Assembly: GCA_038206725.1 (NCBI GenBank)
Contig: JBBRAO010000023.1
Coordinates: 1 to 55,947, forward strand
DNA: 55,947 bases
Direction of reading: 5' to 3'
DNA from: JBAXXL01 sp038206725
Lineage (GTDB): Bacteria; Bacteroidota; Ignavibacteria; Kapaibacteriales; UBA2268
A program made the position numbers and the translations under genes. Under the pieces are notes generated by a model, which saw only the letters and a program-made list of their open reading frames with translations, was not told the origin of the DNA and did not search any database. Shown one piece after another: positions 40,940-49,556 of the stretch; the stretch's first letter is position 1, and the number at the start of each line of letters is the position of its first letter.

Positions 40940-42079
40940 ATGCAATTTATAGAAAAATTTAGAAGAATTACCACATCCGGCGAATACTTTGCCGAAATTG
41001 ACGGCTTGAGATTTATAGCTATCTTATCGGTTGTCTTGTTTCATATCAGTTGCGCGGTCAGAGCGGTTACTGTGGATTCACTACGAGATCACCTAATAAT
41101 AGCTAGTATATTTAAAAATGGATGGCAGGGAGTGGAGCTGTTTTTCGTTATAAGTGGCTTTATAATTGGTTTGCCATTCGCAAAACATTACATTAACGGC
41201 GAAAAAAAAGTAAGACTTAAGCCCTATTTTTTACGACGTTTGACTCGATTGGAGCCACCATATTTTATATCACTTCTTCTATTTTTTGGAATACAGCTTT
41301 TAGCACACCAAAACTCCTTAGCTCACGGTTTGCCAAGCGTCATTGCATCAATGTTTTATGTTAATAATATAATTTTCGACGATCTTGGATTTTTTGTTAA
41401 TTCTGTTTTGTGGTCTCTCGAAATTGAAATTCAGTTTTATATTTTAGCCATTGGCTTTGTTCAAATCTTTAGATTGTCTAAAACCTACCGACGGTTATTG
41501 CTTGTATTATTGATTTTCGGCATCCCCGCATTGCATACTGTTTATTTGCCTGAAACAACAACAGTATATTATTTCCTGCATTTTTTCTTTTTAGGTTTTC
41601 TACTTGTAGATTTATATTTAGATAAAACGAAAATTAATCTCCCAAAATCAATCTCCTATATATTGGGTATTGCCTCGTTAATAGTCATCATATATATAAA
41701 TTATCAAGTCAATCTGATGAATGAATATCTTTTTATTCTGGGGATATTTATTTTTTATTATTCCGTTTTAATGAATGGTTTTGGAAAAATTTTCTTTACG
41801 AATAAGTATATAACCGTGCTGGGTGGTATGTGTTATTCTATATATTTAATCCACGCGCCTATAGTTTCCGCATTTGCGCATATCAGTAAATCCCTTGCGA
41901 TTTCGAGCCATTTTATGCCGAATTTGTTATTATGCACCGTTATTTGTATTCCGCTCGTCCTAATACCATCGGCAATATTTTTCAGGGTTATCGAAAAACC
42001 TTGTATGGATAAAATCTGGCCCAAAAAACTTGCCGGTAAATTCAAAGTATTTTTTAAATTGAGAACAAACGAAAACTAA
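40940..42079 (+). CDS. Membrane acyltransferase, acyltransferase-3 family (OafA/YrhL-like)
   Basis: A 379-residue polytopic protein. It opens with EIDGLRFIAILSVVLFHISC, the hallmark start with the conserved catalytic His of acyltransferase 3. It then has GWQGVELFFVISGFIIGLPF, PYFLRRLTRLEPPYFISLL, SVLWSLEIEIQFYILAI and, near the end, MCYSIYLIHAPIVS. About ten transmembrane helices. Members O-acetylate exported polysaccharides or other envelope sugars, using cytoplasmic acetyl-CoA. Substrate unknown. AGGAAACT precedes the ATG. Isolated gene. Confidence 0.88.
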   Translation: MQFIEKFRRITTSGEYFAEIDGLRFIAILSVVLFHISCAVRAVTVDSLRDHLIIASIFKNGWQGVELFFVISGFIIGLPFAKHYINGEKKVRLKPYFLRRLTRLEPPYFISLLLFFGIQLLAHQNSLAHGLPSVIASMFYVNNIIFDDLGFFVNSVLWSLEIEIQFYILAIGFVQIFRLSKTYRRLLLVLLIFGIPALHTVYLPETTTVYYFLHFFFLGFLLVDLYLDKTKINLPKSISYILGIASLIVIIYINYQVNLMNEYLFILGIFIFYYSVLMNGFGKIFFTNKYITVLGGMCYSIYLIHAPIVSAFAHISKSLAISSHFMPNLLLCTVICIPLVLIPSAIFFRVIEKPCMDKIWPKKLAGKFKVFFKLRTNEN

Positions 42080-42102
42080 ATTTAATTTTGAATTATTTTC
42101 TA

Positions 42103-42600
42103 CTAAGGTTCATCGAAATCCGGTTTTATTACTATCGCATCTTTAGCATTACCCAAAATTATAGGCTCCTCGCTTACTTGTTTTTCAATTGAGTTTAATA
42201 TTTTCAATATAAGCCCGGTTTCAAAGGCTAAAATCAATGCACCATCACAAAACCTATCATTTATAATTAAAGCAGTAATTAACTTGCATTTAGTTGCTAT
42301 ATCAATTGTGTCAAAATCAAAACTTTCATCACTGGCAATTTTTCGACCTTCATCCCAATTGGGCCAATCAAATTCAATTATAATTGGTAAATTATACACT
42401 AACTCACAAAAGCGTTCAACAATTTCTGAAAATATCCAATATGGCAATGGTTCATCTTCCCCTTCATCTTCTATATTGCCAACCATTTCTCCAAATACTG
42501 ATGTGTTTTCAATTTCCGGTATTAAATCAAGCAATGGCCGCCATTGTTGTTTAGTCATTGGCCATATACAATCTTGATAATTATATTCATTAAGTGTCAT
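42103..42600 (-). CDS. DUF6508 family protein
   Basis: A 165-residue soluble, acidic protein. The block NLPIIIEFDWPNWDEGRKI, then KCKLITALIINDRFCDGALI and AFETGLILKILNSIEK, follows the DUF6508 pattern (F-D-W-x-x-W-x-E-G, K-L-x-T-A-x-I-R-x-D-R-F-x-x-G, F-E-x-G-x-I-x-x-I-L). The family has no known activity. It is oriented against both neighbours and probably has its own promoter in 42601-42670. Confidence 0.72.
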   Translation of the reverse strand: MTLNEYNYQDCIWPMTKQQWRPLLDLIPEIENTSVFGEMVGNIEDEGEDEPLPYWIFSEIVERFCELVYNLPIIIEFDWPNWDEGRKIASDESFDFDTIDIATKCKLITALIINDRFCDGALILAFETGLILKILNSIEKQVSEEPIILGNAKDAIVIKPDFDEP

Positions 42601-42674
42601 AGTTTTTCTTTTAAAAGTAAATCAACATTATCAAAATTACAAATATTTATTCATTCACTTATCAAAAAAAACAT

Positions 42675-42682
42675 TAATTTTG
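42675..42682 (+). promoter_or_regulatory. Candidate -7 box (TAATTTTG) for the esterase gene
   Basis: Matches TAnnTTTG 64 nt before the ATG. -33 element not evident. Confidence 0.3.
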
Positions 42683-42746
42683 TACTTTATAAATCAATTG
42701 AATTAGTCAAACAAAAGACTTTATCAAAAATATAGAGATAGAAAAA

Positions 42747-43844
42747 ATGTATGAATATTTATCAAAGATAGTTATTATACTCTGCGTTGTAGCTGTTTAT
42801 TCGTCCAAAGCTGAAACAACCACCATTAAAAACATAAATAATATTTCAACCACAAAAGCGGATTCTACCATCAACGCTGTGAAGGCAAAATTAGATAAAA
42901 ACGTTTATGGCTTTTACGAAATGGTTTGTAAAGATGGTATTACACTTCACTATCGTCTTTTCCAACCAGCCACAGTACCGAATGAGAAATATCCCTTGGT
43001 GATCACTCTGCACGGCTCCGGTCCGGAAGGAACTGATAACATCGCCCAAATGGCAGGCGTAGGTCCATCAATTTGGGGACAACCGGAATATCAGGCAAAG
43101 CATCCGCATTATTCCGTCTGCCCTCAGACATCTCAAGAGGCGCATACCACAGATTGGAAGAATTCCTATGCGAAAGAATATAAAGACCTTCGCGATACGC
43201 TTATCAAAATGTATCCCGATATAGACTCAAATCGAATTTATTTAACCGGTTTTTCCGCCGGAGCAAGTATAACGTTTAGAATGTTGGCTCAATTCCCAAC
43301 CAGTTTCGCCGCCGGAGTTCCAGCAAGTGGAGGTATTGGAGGGCAAACGGAAGGCTATGCGGGTATGTCCGAATGGCCCCCTATTTATGTGGCTAATAAT
43401 ACGCAAATTTGGATATTCAATGGTGGAAATGAGACAATAAAGCCCGACCAAATCAATGGTATGTACAATATAGCCGATAGCATCTCCGCCAATGGGGGCA
43501 ACCCTCACACAACATTTCTTTCTAATTTGAACCATTCGCAAGTCGAAGGTATGTATAAGCTCGAACCCGGCTTATTTGATTGGCTATTTGCGCAAAAAAG
43601 AGTTTGGAACACTGATGTTAAATCGGATGAAGTAAAGCAAGAAATTAATGTTTATCCCAGTCCGGCTTATGATTGTATCTCTATAACCGGCTTTAACGAT
43701 GAACTAAGAATATATGATATGATGGGACGAGAAGTAATATTAGTAAATAAAGCAGATAGCGAGTTTATAGATATTAGTTTCTTAAAAAAGGGTTTATATA
43801 TAATCAAATCTAAGGATAAGATGTATAAATTTGTTAAACTATAG
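42747..43844 (+). CDS. Secreted alpha/beta hydrolase (esterase/depolymerase-like) with type IX sorting domain
   Basis: A 365-residue protein with a signal peptide (YLSKIVIILCVVAVYSSKA). The hydrolase core holds PLVITLHGSGPEG (oxyanion strand), YLTGFSAGASITFRML with nucleophile Ser170, and LNHSQVEGMY with His263. Such LpqC/PHB-depolymerase-like proteins cleave esters such as feruloyl, acetyl or polyester links. The acid position normally reads H-G-x-x-D-x-x-V-P; here it is FNGGNETIKPDQ, with Asn228-Glu229 in place of Asp. The last ~70 residues (INVYPSPAYDCISITG ... LKKGLYIIKS) are a type IX sorting domain, so it is probably delivered to the cell surface. Confidence 0.85.
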   Translation: MYEYLSKIVIILCVVAVYSSKAETTTIKNINNISTTKADSTINAVKAKLDKNVYGFYEMVCKDGITLHYRLFQPATVPNEKYPLVITLHGSGPEGTDNIAQMAGVGPSIWGQPEYQAKHPHYSVCPQTSQEAHTTDWKNSYAKEYKDLRDTLIKMYPDIDSNRIYLTGFSAGASITFRMLAQFPTSFAAGVPASGGIGGQTEGYAGMSEWPPIYVANNTQIWIFNGGNETIKPDQINGMYNIADSISANGGNPHTTFLSNLNHSQVEGMYKLEPGLFDWLFAQKRVWNTDVKSDEVKQEINVYPSPAYDCISITGFNDELRIYDMMGREVILVNKADSEFIDISFLKKGLYIIKSKDKMYKFVKL

Positions 43845-43853
43845 AAATATATT

Positions 43854-44447
43854 ATGAATAATATATGGAATGAACGATTCGCAACCGAAGAATATATTTA
43901 TGGGAAAAAACCTAATGACTTCCTCGTATCAATTATAGATAAACTCCCAAAAGGGAAAATACTTTCTATAGGCGAAGGAGAGGGCAGAAATGCGATTTAC
44001 TTGGCACAATTGGGATATGAAGTTACGGCACTCGATGGGTCTGCGGTAGGTTTGGAAAAAGCGAAAAGGCTGGCAATAGAAGTGGGTGTTACGATTCAAA
44101 CAATAGTCGCCGATTTAAGTACTTATGTATTCGAAGAAAATGCTTACGATGGAATAGTATCTTTTTTCTGTCATTTGCCGTCAGAGATTAGGAAAAAAGT
44201 TCACCAAAGCGTCGTCAAATCACTCAAAGTTGGCGGAGTTTATGTTTTGGAAGGCTATGCAAAGGAACAAATAAACTACAATACAGGTGGTCCCGCATCA
44301 TTGGATCTACTATATTCATTACCTGAGCTAAAGCAAGAATTGTCGGGTTTAACTTTCGAAATCGAAAGGGAAAACAAAAGAGAAATTCAGGAAGGACGAA
44401 TGCATTCGGGAACCAGCTATGTTGTTCAGATACTTGCGAAAAAGTAA
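43854..44447 (+). CDS. Class I SAM-dependent methyltransferase
   Basis: A 197-residue cytoplasmic protein. The SAM-binding site is ILSIGEGEGRNAIYLAQLGY and VTALDGSAVGLEKAKRLA, followed by YDGIVSFFCHLPSEIR and GGVYVLEGYAKEQI. The short start WNERFATEEYIYGKKPNDFL is typical of the TehB/thiopurine-like small methyltransferases. The substrate is unknown. It follows the esterase gene after 9 nt and is likely co-transcribed; the link in function is unclear. A perfect terminator follows. Confidence 0.85.
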   Translation: MNNIWNERFATEEYIYGKKPNDFLVSIIDKLPKGKILSIGEGEGRNAIYLAQLGYEVTALDGSAVGLEKAKRLAIEVGVTIQTIVADLSTYVFEENAYDGIVSFFCHLPSEIRKKVHQSVVKSLKVGGVYVLEGYAKEQINYNTGGPASLDLLYSLPELKQELSGLTFEIERENKREIQEGRMHSGTSYVVQILAKK

Positions 44448-44484
44448 ATTTGGGATACGGTTTGCCGTATCCCAAATAAAAAAC
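44448..44484. terminator. Bidirectional terminator
   Basis: ATTTGGGATACGG pairs perfectly with CCGTATCCCAAAT around TTTG (13 bp), followed by A runs on the plus strand and preceded by AAAGTAA; best suited to the minus-strand gene, but lies between convergent genes. Confidence 0.85.
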
Positions 44485-44502
44485 ATTTCTCGTAAAAATT
44501 GT

Positions 44503-45756
44503 TTAGCGAATTACTATAAACTTTATAGTAGAATTATCAGTTTTTAGGAAATAAACACCGTTTGGCAATGAATTAACATCAAAGCTCAAATGGTTTTCAC
44601 TCATTTTTATCAAGTTTCTATCAATTGCAATACTTTCGCCGGAACTATTATAAATGGAAATTGAATTTACATCTGTGTTTGTAATATCGAAAGTTACAAT
44701 CCCGTTTGAAGAAATAGGGGTAATTTTAGTTTTACTCTGATCATCAATATTAACCGATGCGGCTAATAGGTTTTCATTACCCGCTATAAAATCGCCTAAT
44801 AAAACATTATTGCCGATTTTTTCGGTGGAACCGAATGGAATTGTATCAGAAATATTTAGAACACCAAGTGTTACTAAGGATTTCTCATAATTATCTGAGC
44901 CAAAATAAGCAAAATTTGGAATTGGTCTTATCAAAGCTCTTGAATCTTCACAACCCATTCCCGATTGGATACTTCCGGTAGTGTCCGGCCATAAAGCCTG
45001 CCAATCAAAATTATTAGTCCAGCTACGAAGAAAACCCATTTCACAGCAAGCCCAAGAATCTACATAGGCTAACTCATTTTCACTATTAGCAAGTAACTTA
45101 ATATCGAAATTTCTGTGCCCTCTAACAAAAGCCGAACCTTCGGGTTGCATTAATCTCCAGAATTTTGGTCCTATTAATCTGGACATATCAAGAGAAATAG
45201 GTGTTTGGATTTCGTGTTGAACCCCACTTATTAGCTCCAGTGATATATAACCGGCCACAGCCTCAGTACCTTTAGAAAATGATATACCAAAGGGTGAATA
45301 TATCATCAATGTACCGACTTCAAAAAACAAATCTCTTTTTGCTGTTCCATCGCCTACATATAATCTAAGCTCACCGATAATCCATCCCGCATGGTTCCCA
45401 GCATTTAGTAAACCACCAAATTCACCAATTTGGACATAGGAACCTTTGTTGGAATATGTGGTTAATGTGCCTGAATAAAATTCCAAGTGCCCGTAGTCTA
45501 TAATGAGTATTCCACCATCAAATAAGTCTAAGTTTCTATCAAGTGTTATCGTATGATCGTCCCCAATATATATAGTATCCTTTCCAAATGGGAACGAACT
45601 TGCCTCCGCACCGGTATATCCTATTTCCGACCAATTTGCTTTATCACTCCATACGCCAGAGTTAATGGAATAAAAAGATTTCCCAAAGGCAAAAGAAGTA
45701 AGTGCCAATAGAACAATAAAATAACTAGCAAGTCTAACGAAGTAATTTTCAATCAT
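44503..45756 (-). CDS. Secreted type IX cargo protein of unknown function (G8-like start)
   Basis: Start chosen at ATG 45756 (417 residues), which has GAGG 5 nt upstream and a signal peptide (LASYFIVLLALTSFAFG). Earlier in-frame codons up to 45825 would add 23 residues. The mature protein begins YSINSGVWSDKANWSEIG, the pattern of secreted FCB-group proteins with a G8-like or beta-helical start (W-x-x-x-x-N-W). It continues with beta-strand-rich sequence (GGILIIDYGHLEFYSG, GWIIGELRLYVG) that suits a right-handed helix. The end, NSLPNGVYFLKTDNSTIKFI, is a type IX sorting domain. Probably surface-exposed. Confidence 0.78.
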   Translation of the reverse strand: MIENYFVRLASYFIVLLALTSFAFGKSFYSINSGVWSDKANWSEIGYTGAEASSFPFGKDTIYIGDDHTITLDRNLDLFDGGILIIDYGHLEFYSGTLTTYSNKGSYVQIGEFGGLLNAGNHAGWIIGELRLYVGDGTAKRDLFFEVGTLMIYSPFGISFSKGTEAVAGYISLELISGVQHEIQTPISLDMSRLIGPKFWRLMQPEGSAFVRGHRNFDIKLLANSENELAYVDSWACCEMGFLRSWTNNFDWQALWPDTTGSIQSGMGCEDSRALIRPIPNFAYFGSDNYEKSLVTLGVLNISDTIPFGSTEKIGNNVLLGDFIAGNENLLAASVNIDDQSKTKITPISSNGIVTFDITNTDVNSISIYNSSGESIAIDRNLIKMSENHLSFDVNSLPNGVYFLKTDNSTIKFIVIR

Positions 45757-45942
45757 CATATCCTCGAAATTTAATTTTGAAATTTTTGTTATCAATTTAC
45801 AAATATAGTCACTACGACGAGACAAAATTACAATATTTTTCTAAACGCCAATAAATTCTAAATTGATTTTTGCAATATTTCCGTTTACATACGTTATTAA
45901 GAAGCCTTACGTATCAAATGTAGGGGTATATTAATAATTTTT

Positions 45943-46500
45943 TTGAGGTGTTGGTTGAATAGTGCAGATGTAATCTTATACAGCGGTGGAGCATTGGGAG
46001 CAGAGTCTTGCTTTGGTGAATTTGCGGAAAAATACGGTATTGACGAGGTGAATTTTTCTTTCGAAGGTCACGAAACAGGAAGGACTCGTGGTATCAGAAT
46101 ATTAAATCACGAAGAATTAAAACAAGGCGACGTGAGCCAATCTTATGTTTCATCTCTGATGCACAGGACTTATCCAAATACTCCTATTTTGAAAAAAGTA
46201 CTTCAGACTATTTGGTTTCAGGTAAACAGCGCTCAAGAAATTTTCGTAATCGGAACAATCCAAACTGACAATACTGTCAAAGGCGGAACAGGCTGGGGTG
46301 CGGAATTTGCAAAACTTTGCAACAAAACGCTATATGTGTTCGATCAAGTTAAGAACAGTTGGTTCAATTGGAACGGTACCAAATGGGATAATTGCACCGA
46401 ACCAAAAATCACAAATATTCATTTTGCCGGTACAGGTACACGAATTTTGAACGAAAACGGCAGAAAAGCCATAGAAGATTTGTATAAAAGGTCTTTCTAA
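45943..46500 (+). CDS. SLOG-like Rossmann-fold protein, start uncertain
   Basis: A ~185-residue protein resembling SLOG/DprA-YpsA-type nucleotide-binding proteins. ADVILYSGGALGAESCFGEF is the G-G-A-x-G-A-[DE] loop, and AQEIFVIGTIQTDN with VKGGTGWGAEFAKLCNK is the second loop ending G-G-T-x-W-x-x-x-x-A. SLOG proteins sense or bind nucleotides, and some act in signalling or defence. No ATG exists at the N-terminus: the best starts are TTG 45943 or TTG 45955, and the frame is open back to 45898. The first strand is therefore nearly at the start codon. Either a TTG start is used or the true N-terminus is lost. Confidence 0.68.
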   Translation: MRCWLNSADVILYSGGALGAESCFGEFAEKYGIDEVNFSFEGHETGRTRGIRILNHEELKQGDVSQSYVSSLMHRTYPNTPILKKVLQTIWFQVNSAQEIFVIGTIQTDNTVKGGTGWGAEFAKLCNKTLYVFDQVKNSWFNWNGTKWDNCTEPKITNIHFAGTGTRILNENGRKAIEDLYKRSF

Positions 46501-46532
46501 GTTCAAGCATATTTGTAATTAAAATATAACTA

Positions 46533-46573
46533 CGGCTGTCTGATGATTTTTATAGATAGCCGCTTTCTTTTTA
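46533..46573 (+). terminator. Terminator of the SLOG-like gene
   Basis: CGGCTGTCT pairs with AGATAGCCG (one G-T) around a 12-nt loop, then CTTTCTTTTT. Confidence 0.75.
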
Positions 46574-46655
46574 GAACCCAACTAAATACGGCCCCGATGG
46601 TGCGGTATTTTTTATTTTCTCTTTGCAATCTCCTTTTTTTTCTCCCAATATTTCA

Positions 46656-46663
46656 TATATTTG
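46656..46663 (+). promoter_or_regulatory. Candidate -7 box (TATATTTG) of the cyclophilin gene
   Basis: Matches TAnnTTTG 39 nt before the ATG at 46703. Confidence 0.3.
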
Positions 46664-46702
46664 CATTATCGAATTATAATATTTATTTAAAACGGATTGT
46701 TT

Positions 46703-47368
46703 ATGAAAACTAAACCAATTGCGAAGAATGGAGCTTTCTTTTTAAGCTTATTATTAATCGGCATCACCGCCGTAAGTATCTTATTTGCGCAGGAGCGAAA
46801 AATTGACCCTGAAATACTTAAACTTCAAGCACCTGAAAAATTCGTTGTAAAATTTGAAACCACTCGTGGCGAATTTGAAGTTACCGCTGAGAGAAATTTC
46901 TCACCGTTAGCGACGGATAGATTCTACCAGCTTGTAAAAAGCAATTACTTCACAAATATACCATTTTACCGCTGTGTTCCGAATTTCGTCGCACAATTCG
47001 GTGATTTGGACAGTTTGGTAAACCTCGCGTGGGATAAAGAAGTTCTTATTGACGAACCGGTTTTAAAAAGCAATTTGGAAGGAACTATAGCATTTGCACG
47101 TGCCGGTAAAAACACCAGAAGTTGCCAGCTGTATATTAATTTCAAAGATAACGCACGCTTAGATACGCTTCGCGGCGAGACACTCGGCTTTCCTGTGTTT
47201 GCTTATGTCAGCAAGGGTATGAAGGTTGTAAAAAAACTTTATACAGGCTACCAGGACGAACCTCGCAAAAAAATGGATTCATCCATAAAAAATATTCCAC
47301 AATACTTGAAAAACAATTATCCAAAATTGGATTATATCAATAAAGCGTATGTAATTGATAATAAATAA
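46703..47368 (+). CDS. Exported cyclophilin-type peptidyl-prolyl isomerase
   Basis: Start chosen at ATG 46703 (221 residues); a TTG 6 nt upstream is not needed. The N-terminal hydrophobic segment FFLSLLLIGITAVSILFAQ acts as signal peptide or anchor. The cyclophilin core reads VVKFETTRGEFEVTAERNFS, PLATDRFYQLV, IPFYRCVPNFVAQFGD (active-site F-x-R...F-x-x-Q-x-G-D) and GTIAFARAGKNTRSCQLYIN, with FPVFAYVSKGMKVV. It catalyses proline isomerisation during folding of exported proteins. The central region is shorter than in secreted eukaryotic types, as usual in bacteria. Confidence 0.9.
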   Translation: MKTKPIAKNGAFFLSLLLIGITAVSILFAQERKIDPEILKLQAPEKFVVKFETTRGEFEVTAERNFSPLATDRFYQLVKSNYFTNIPFYRCVPNFVAQFGDLDSLVNLAWDKEVLIDEPVLKSNLEGTIAFARAGKNTRSCQLYINFKDNARLDTLRGETLGFPVFAYVSKGMKVVKKLYTGYQDEPRKKMDSSIKNIPQYLKNNYPKLDYINKAYVIDNK

Positions 47369-47454
47369 ATATAGGAATAATCTATTAAGACGGTATTACC
47401 AAAACACTGATTTTGCTTTGGGCTAAAGCCCTTTATATCGGGGGTTCTCTTTAT
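47369..47454. repeat. Spacer with a GGGCTAAAGCCC palindrome
   Basis: GGGCTAAAGCCC at 47420-47431 lies in CTTTGGGCTAAAGCCCTTTA, a small interspersed-type hairpin. Nothing else notable. Confidence 0.5.
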
Positions 47455-47583
47455 GGGGCTGTCTAAAAACTTAATTTTGGATGACAAGCAAGGATGCTTA
47501 TCCCACCAAGTTATTGAATTGCAGGTGGGTCAATCATCCTTGATTGACTAATATTTTGATAATTTTGAGTTGTGAGACAGCCG
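47455..47583. mobile_element. MITE-like element, copy B
   Basis: About 129 bp. Left end GGGGCTGTCTAAAAACTTAA; the right end reads GGCTGTCTCACAACTCAA on the other strand. The interior pairs as nested hairpins (CAAGGATG / CATCCTTG and CCCACC / GGTGGG). Ends match the element at 27015-27145, interior does not. No coding capacity, no clear target duplication. Confidence 0.65.
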
Positions 47584-47622
47584 TGGCAATAGAAGAATGG
47601 ATTCTCATTCAGGTACCGAATA

Positions 47623-47653
47623 TAAAAAAAAGGACAGGTCGCGGGACCTGTCC
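47623..47653 (-). terminator. Terminator at the end of the ATP synthase cluster
   Basis: On the minus strand GGACAGGTC and GACCTGTCC (9 bp) surround a short loop and are followed by CTTTTTTT, 47 nt past the atpG stop. Confidence 0.88.
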
Positions 47654-47699
47654 AAAACTTAGCAATTATACATTCTTCTTCACATTTTCAACTTTCAAA

Positions 47700-48575
47700 T
47701 TACTTCAGTGCTTCCGCACCTGAGACAATTTCCAACATTTCGGTTGTTATGATTTGCTGGCGTTCCTTGTTGTATTCAAGTTCAAGGAATTTGATAAAGT
47801 TGTGGGCATTGTTTGTTGCCAAATCCATAGCCATCATTTCAGCGGCTCTGAGAGCTTGATTGCTGGCTAAAAATAGCTTCCAAAATACTTCATCCACATA
47901 CATTGGGATTAAATCGTCCAAAATTTGTGTTTTGCTTGGTTCAAAAATGTAATTTGAAGTGCTTGGGATTTCGCTTTTTTCAATAACCATAGGCAATAAC
48001 TGTATGATTTTCGGTTCTTGCTTCAAAATATTAATAAAATCGGTATATATAAAATAGATTTTATCGTATTTTCCGTTTCTATATTCCTCAACAACTTTAT
48101 GAACTATCTCTTTTACGAACGCGAACTGATATTTCCCGTAAATAGGGCGGACGGCAAAATCAACCTTGTCAGGCATATATTTACTAAAAAAGTTCGACAC
48201 CTTATTACCCAGAGTAATAACTTTAAAATCGGCACCTGCAACGATTTCCGGTAATATTTTTATGGTATTCTGAGTAAATTTAAACAAATTGCTGTTGAAA
48301 GATCCGCACAAACCTTTATCGCTACTGATGACCATAATTCCGACATTTTTAATCGTTTCGCGCTGGTCGAGCAGTGGGTTATGATAACTTTCGTCAATCA
48401 GCGGGACAATTCGCTTCAGCATACCATCCATATTATTGAAATAGGGTTGAGCATTCGTTCTGAGCTTTTGCGCTTGGCGAAGATGTGTTGCGGCTATCAT
48501 TTTCATAGCCGAAGTAATTTTTGCTGTATTGCGGATACTGTTAATTCTCCGCAGTGTATCTCTTAAAGTTGACAT
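47700..48575 (-). CDS. atpG: F0F1 ATP synthase gamma subunit
   Basis: Central rotor stalk of F1. The 291 residues open STLRDTLRRINSIRNTAKIT and SAMKMIAATHLRQAQ (both family-wide), have MVISSDKGLCGSFNSN, and end LELEYNKERQQIITTEMLEI, VSGAEAL. Full length. It is separated from atpA by hldD, only 3 nt away, instead of following atpA directly. Confidence 0.96.
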   Translation of the reverse strand: MSTLRDTLRRINSIRNTAKITSAMKMIAATHLRQAQKLRTNAQPYFNNMDGMLKRIVPLIDESYHNPLLDQRETIKNVGIMVISSDKGLCGSFNSNLFKFTQNTIKILPEIVAGADFKVITLGNKVSNFFSKYMPDKVDFAVRPIYGKYQFAFVKEIVHKVVEEYRNGKYDKIYFIYTDFINILKQEPKIIQLLPMVIEKSEIPSTSNYIFEPSKTQILDDLIPMYVDEVFWKLFLASNQALRAAEMMAMDLATNNAHNFIKFLELEYNKERQQIITTEMLEIVSGAEALK

Positions 48576-48578
48576 TTC

Positions 48579-49544
48579 TTAAATTCTTGAATAATTATTG
48601 GATAAATAATTGGTTATATAATCCATTACAGAGTCTTCTAACGAAGTAAAAGTATAATCAGGATAAACCTTGGAAAACTTTGTCATATCGGCGCAAGTAT
48701 AATTTTGATATTGTTTTATCAATTTTTCAGGCATATCAATATAATTTATTTTCGGCGTTTTGTCGAATGCTTTAAAGACAGAGTTTGCCAAATCATTCCA
48801 ACTTCTCGCTGTACCGGTACCTAAATTAAAAATACCGGCTTTGTCATCGGTGTATAATTTCCAAATAACATCAACGACGTCTTTCACATAGATAAAATCC
48901 CGCATCTGCCCACCGTTTCCGAATTCAGGGCTCGATGATTTGAATAAACTAATCTCATCTTTATCATTGACCTGCTTGAATGCTTTAAACACCATCGAAG
49001 CCATTGATTCTTTATGATATTCGTTTGGACCAAAGACATTGAAAAACTTTAATCCGGTAAATTTCTTGTCATAAGCGTTTTTTAGAACCCATAAGTCGAA
49101 TAAATGTTTTGAAAATCCATAGCAGTTAAGCGGTGTAAGAACGTCGAATTTAGAATCAGAATAACCTTCACTGCCGTCGCCATAAGTTGCCGCACTACTT
49201 GCGTAAATAAAGCGAATATCGTGTACGAGTGCGAAATTTGCTAATTCAATACTATAATTGAAGTTGTTGTCTATCAAATATTCGGCGTCTTGCTCTGTTG
49301 TTTTTGTACAGGCGCCTAAATGAAATATTGCACGAGCGTGACCAAATTCTTGTGGATTTTGAATCAATTGGTGGCGAAATTCAGCCTTATTCATATAAGC
49401 CGAGAATCGCTTGCCAAGTAGGTTTTGCCATTTTTGTCCGGTACCCAAATTATCAACAACTAAGATATCATCAATACCTTTTTTATTTAATTCGGCTAAC
49501 AAACAAGACCCGATAAAACCTGCACCGCCCGTTAATATTATCAT
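48579..49544 (-). CDS. hldD: ADP-L-glycero-D-manno-heptose-6-epimerase
   Basis: Short-chain epimerase that makes the heptose donor for lipopolysaccharide inner core. The 321 residues include the NAD loop ILTGGAGFIGSCLL, VVDNLGTGQKWQNLLG (family-specific), HLGACTKTTEQDAEYLIDNN, ASSAATYGDG and CYGFSKHLFD with the Tyr-x-x-x-Lys pair, then KFFNVFGPNEYHK. The G-A-C-T-x-T-T loop and N-V-F/Y-G-P-N-E are typical of HldD rather than GalE. It lies inside the ATP synthase cluster, 12 nt after atpA and 3 nt before atpG. Confidence 0.92.
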   Translation of the reverse strand: MIILTGGAGFIGSCLLAELNKKGIDDILVVDNLGTGQKWQNLLGKRFSAYMNKAEFRHQLIQNPQEFGHARAIFHLGACTKTTEQDAEYLIDNNFNYSIELANFALVHDIRFIYASSAATYGDGSEGYSDSKFDVLTPLNCYGFSKHLFDLWVLKNAYDKKFTGLKFFNVFGPNEYHKESMASMVFKAFKQVNDKDEISLFKSSSPEFGNGGQMRDFIYVKDVVDVIWKLYTDDKAGIFNLGTGTARSWNDLANSVFKAFDKTPKINYIDMPEKLIKQYQNYTCADMTKFSKVYPDYTFTSLEDSVMDYITNYLSNNYSRI

Positions 49545-49556
49545 TTTATTCGCTTA

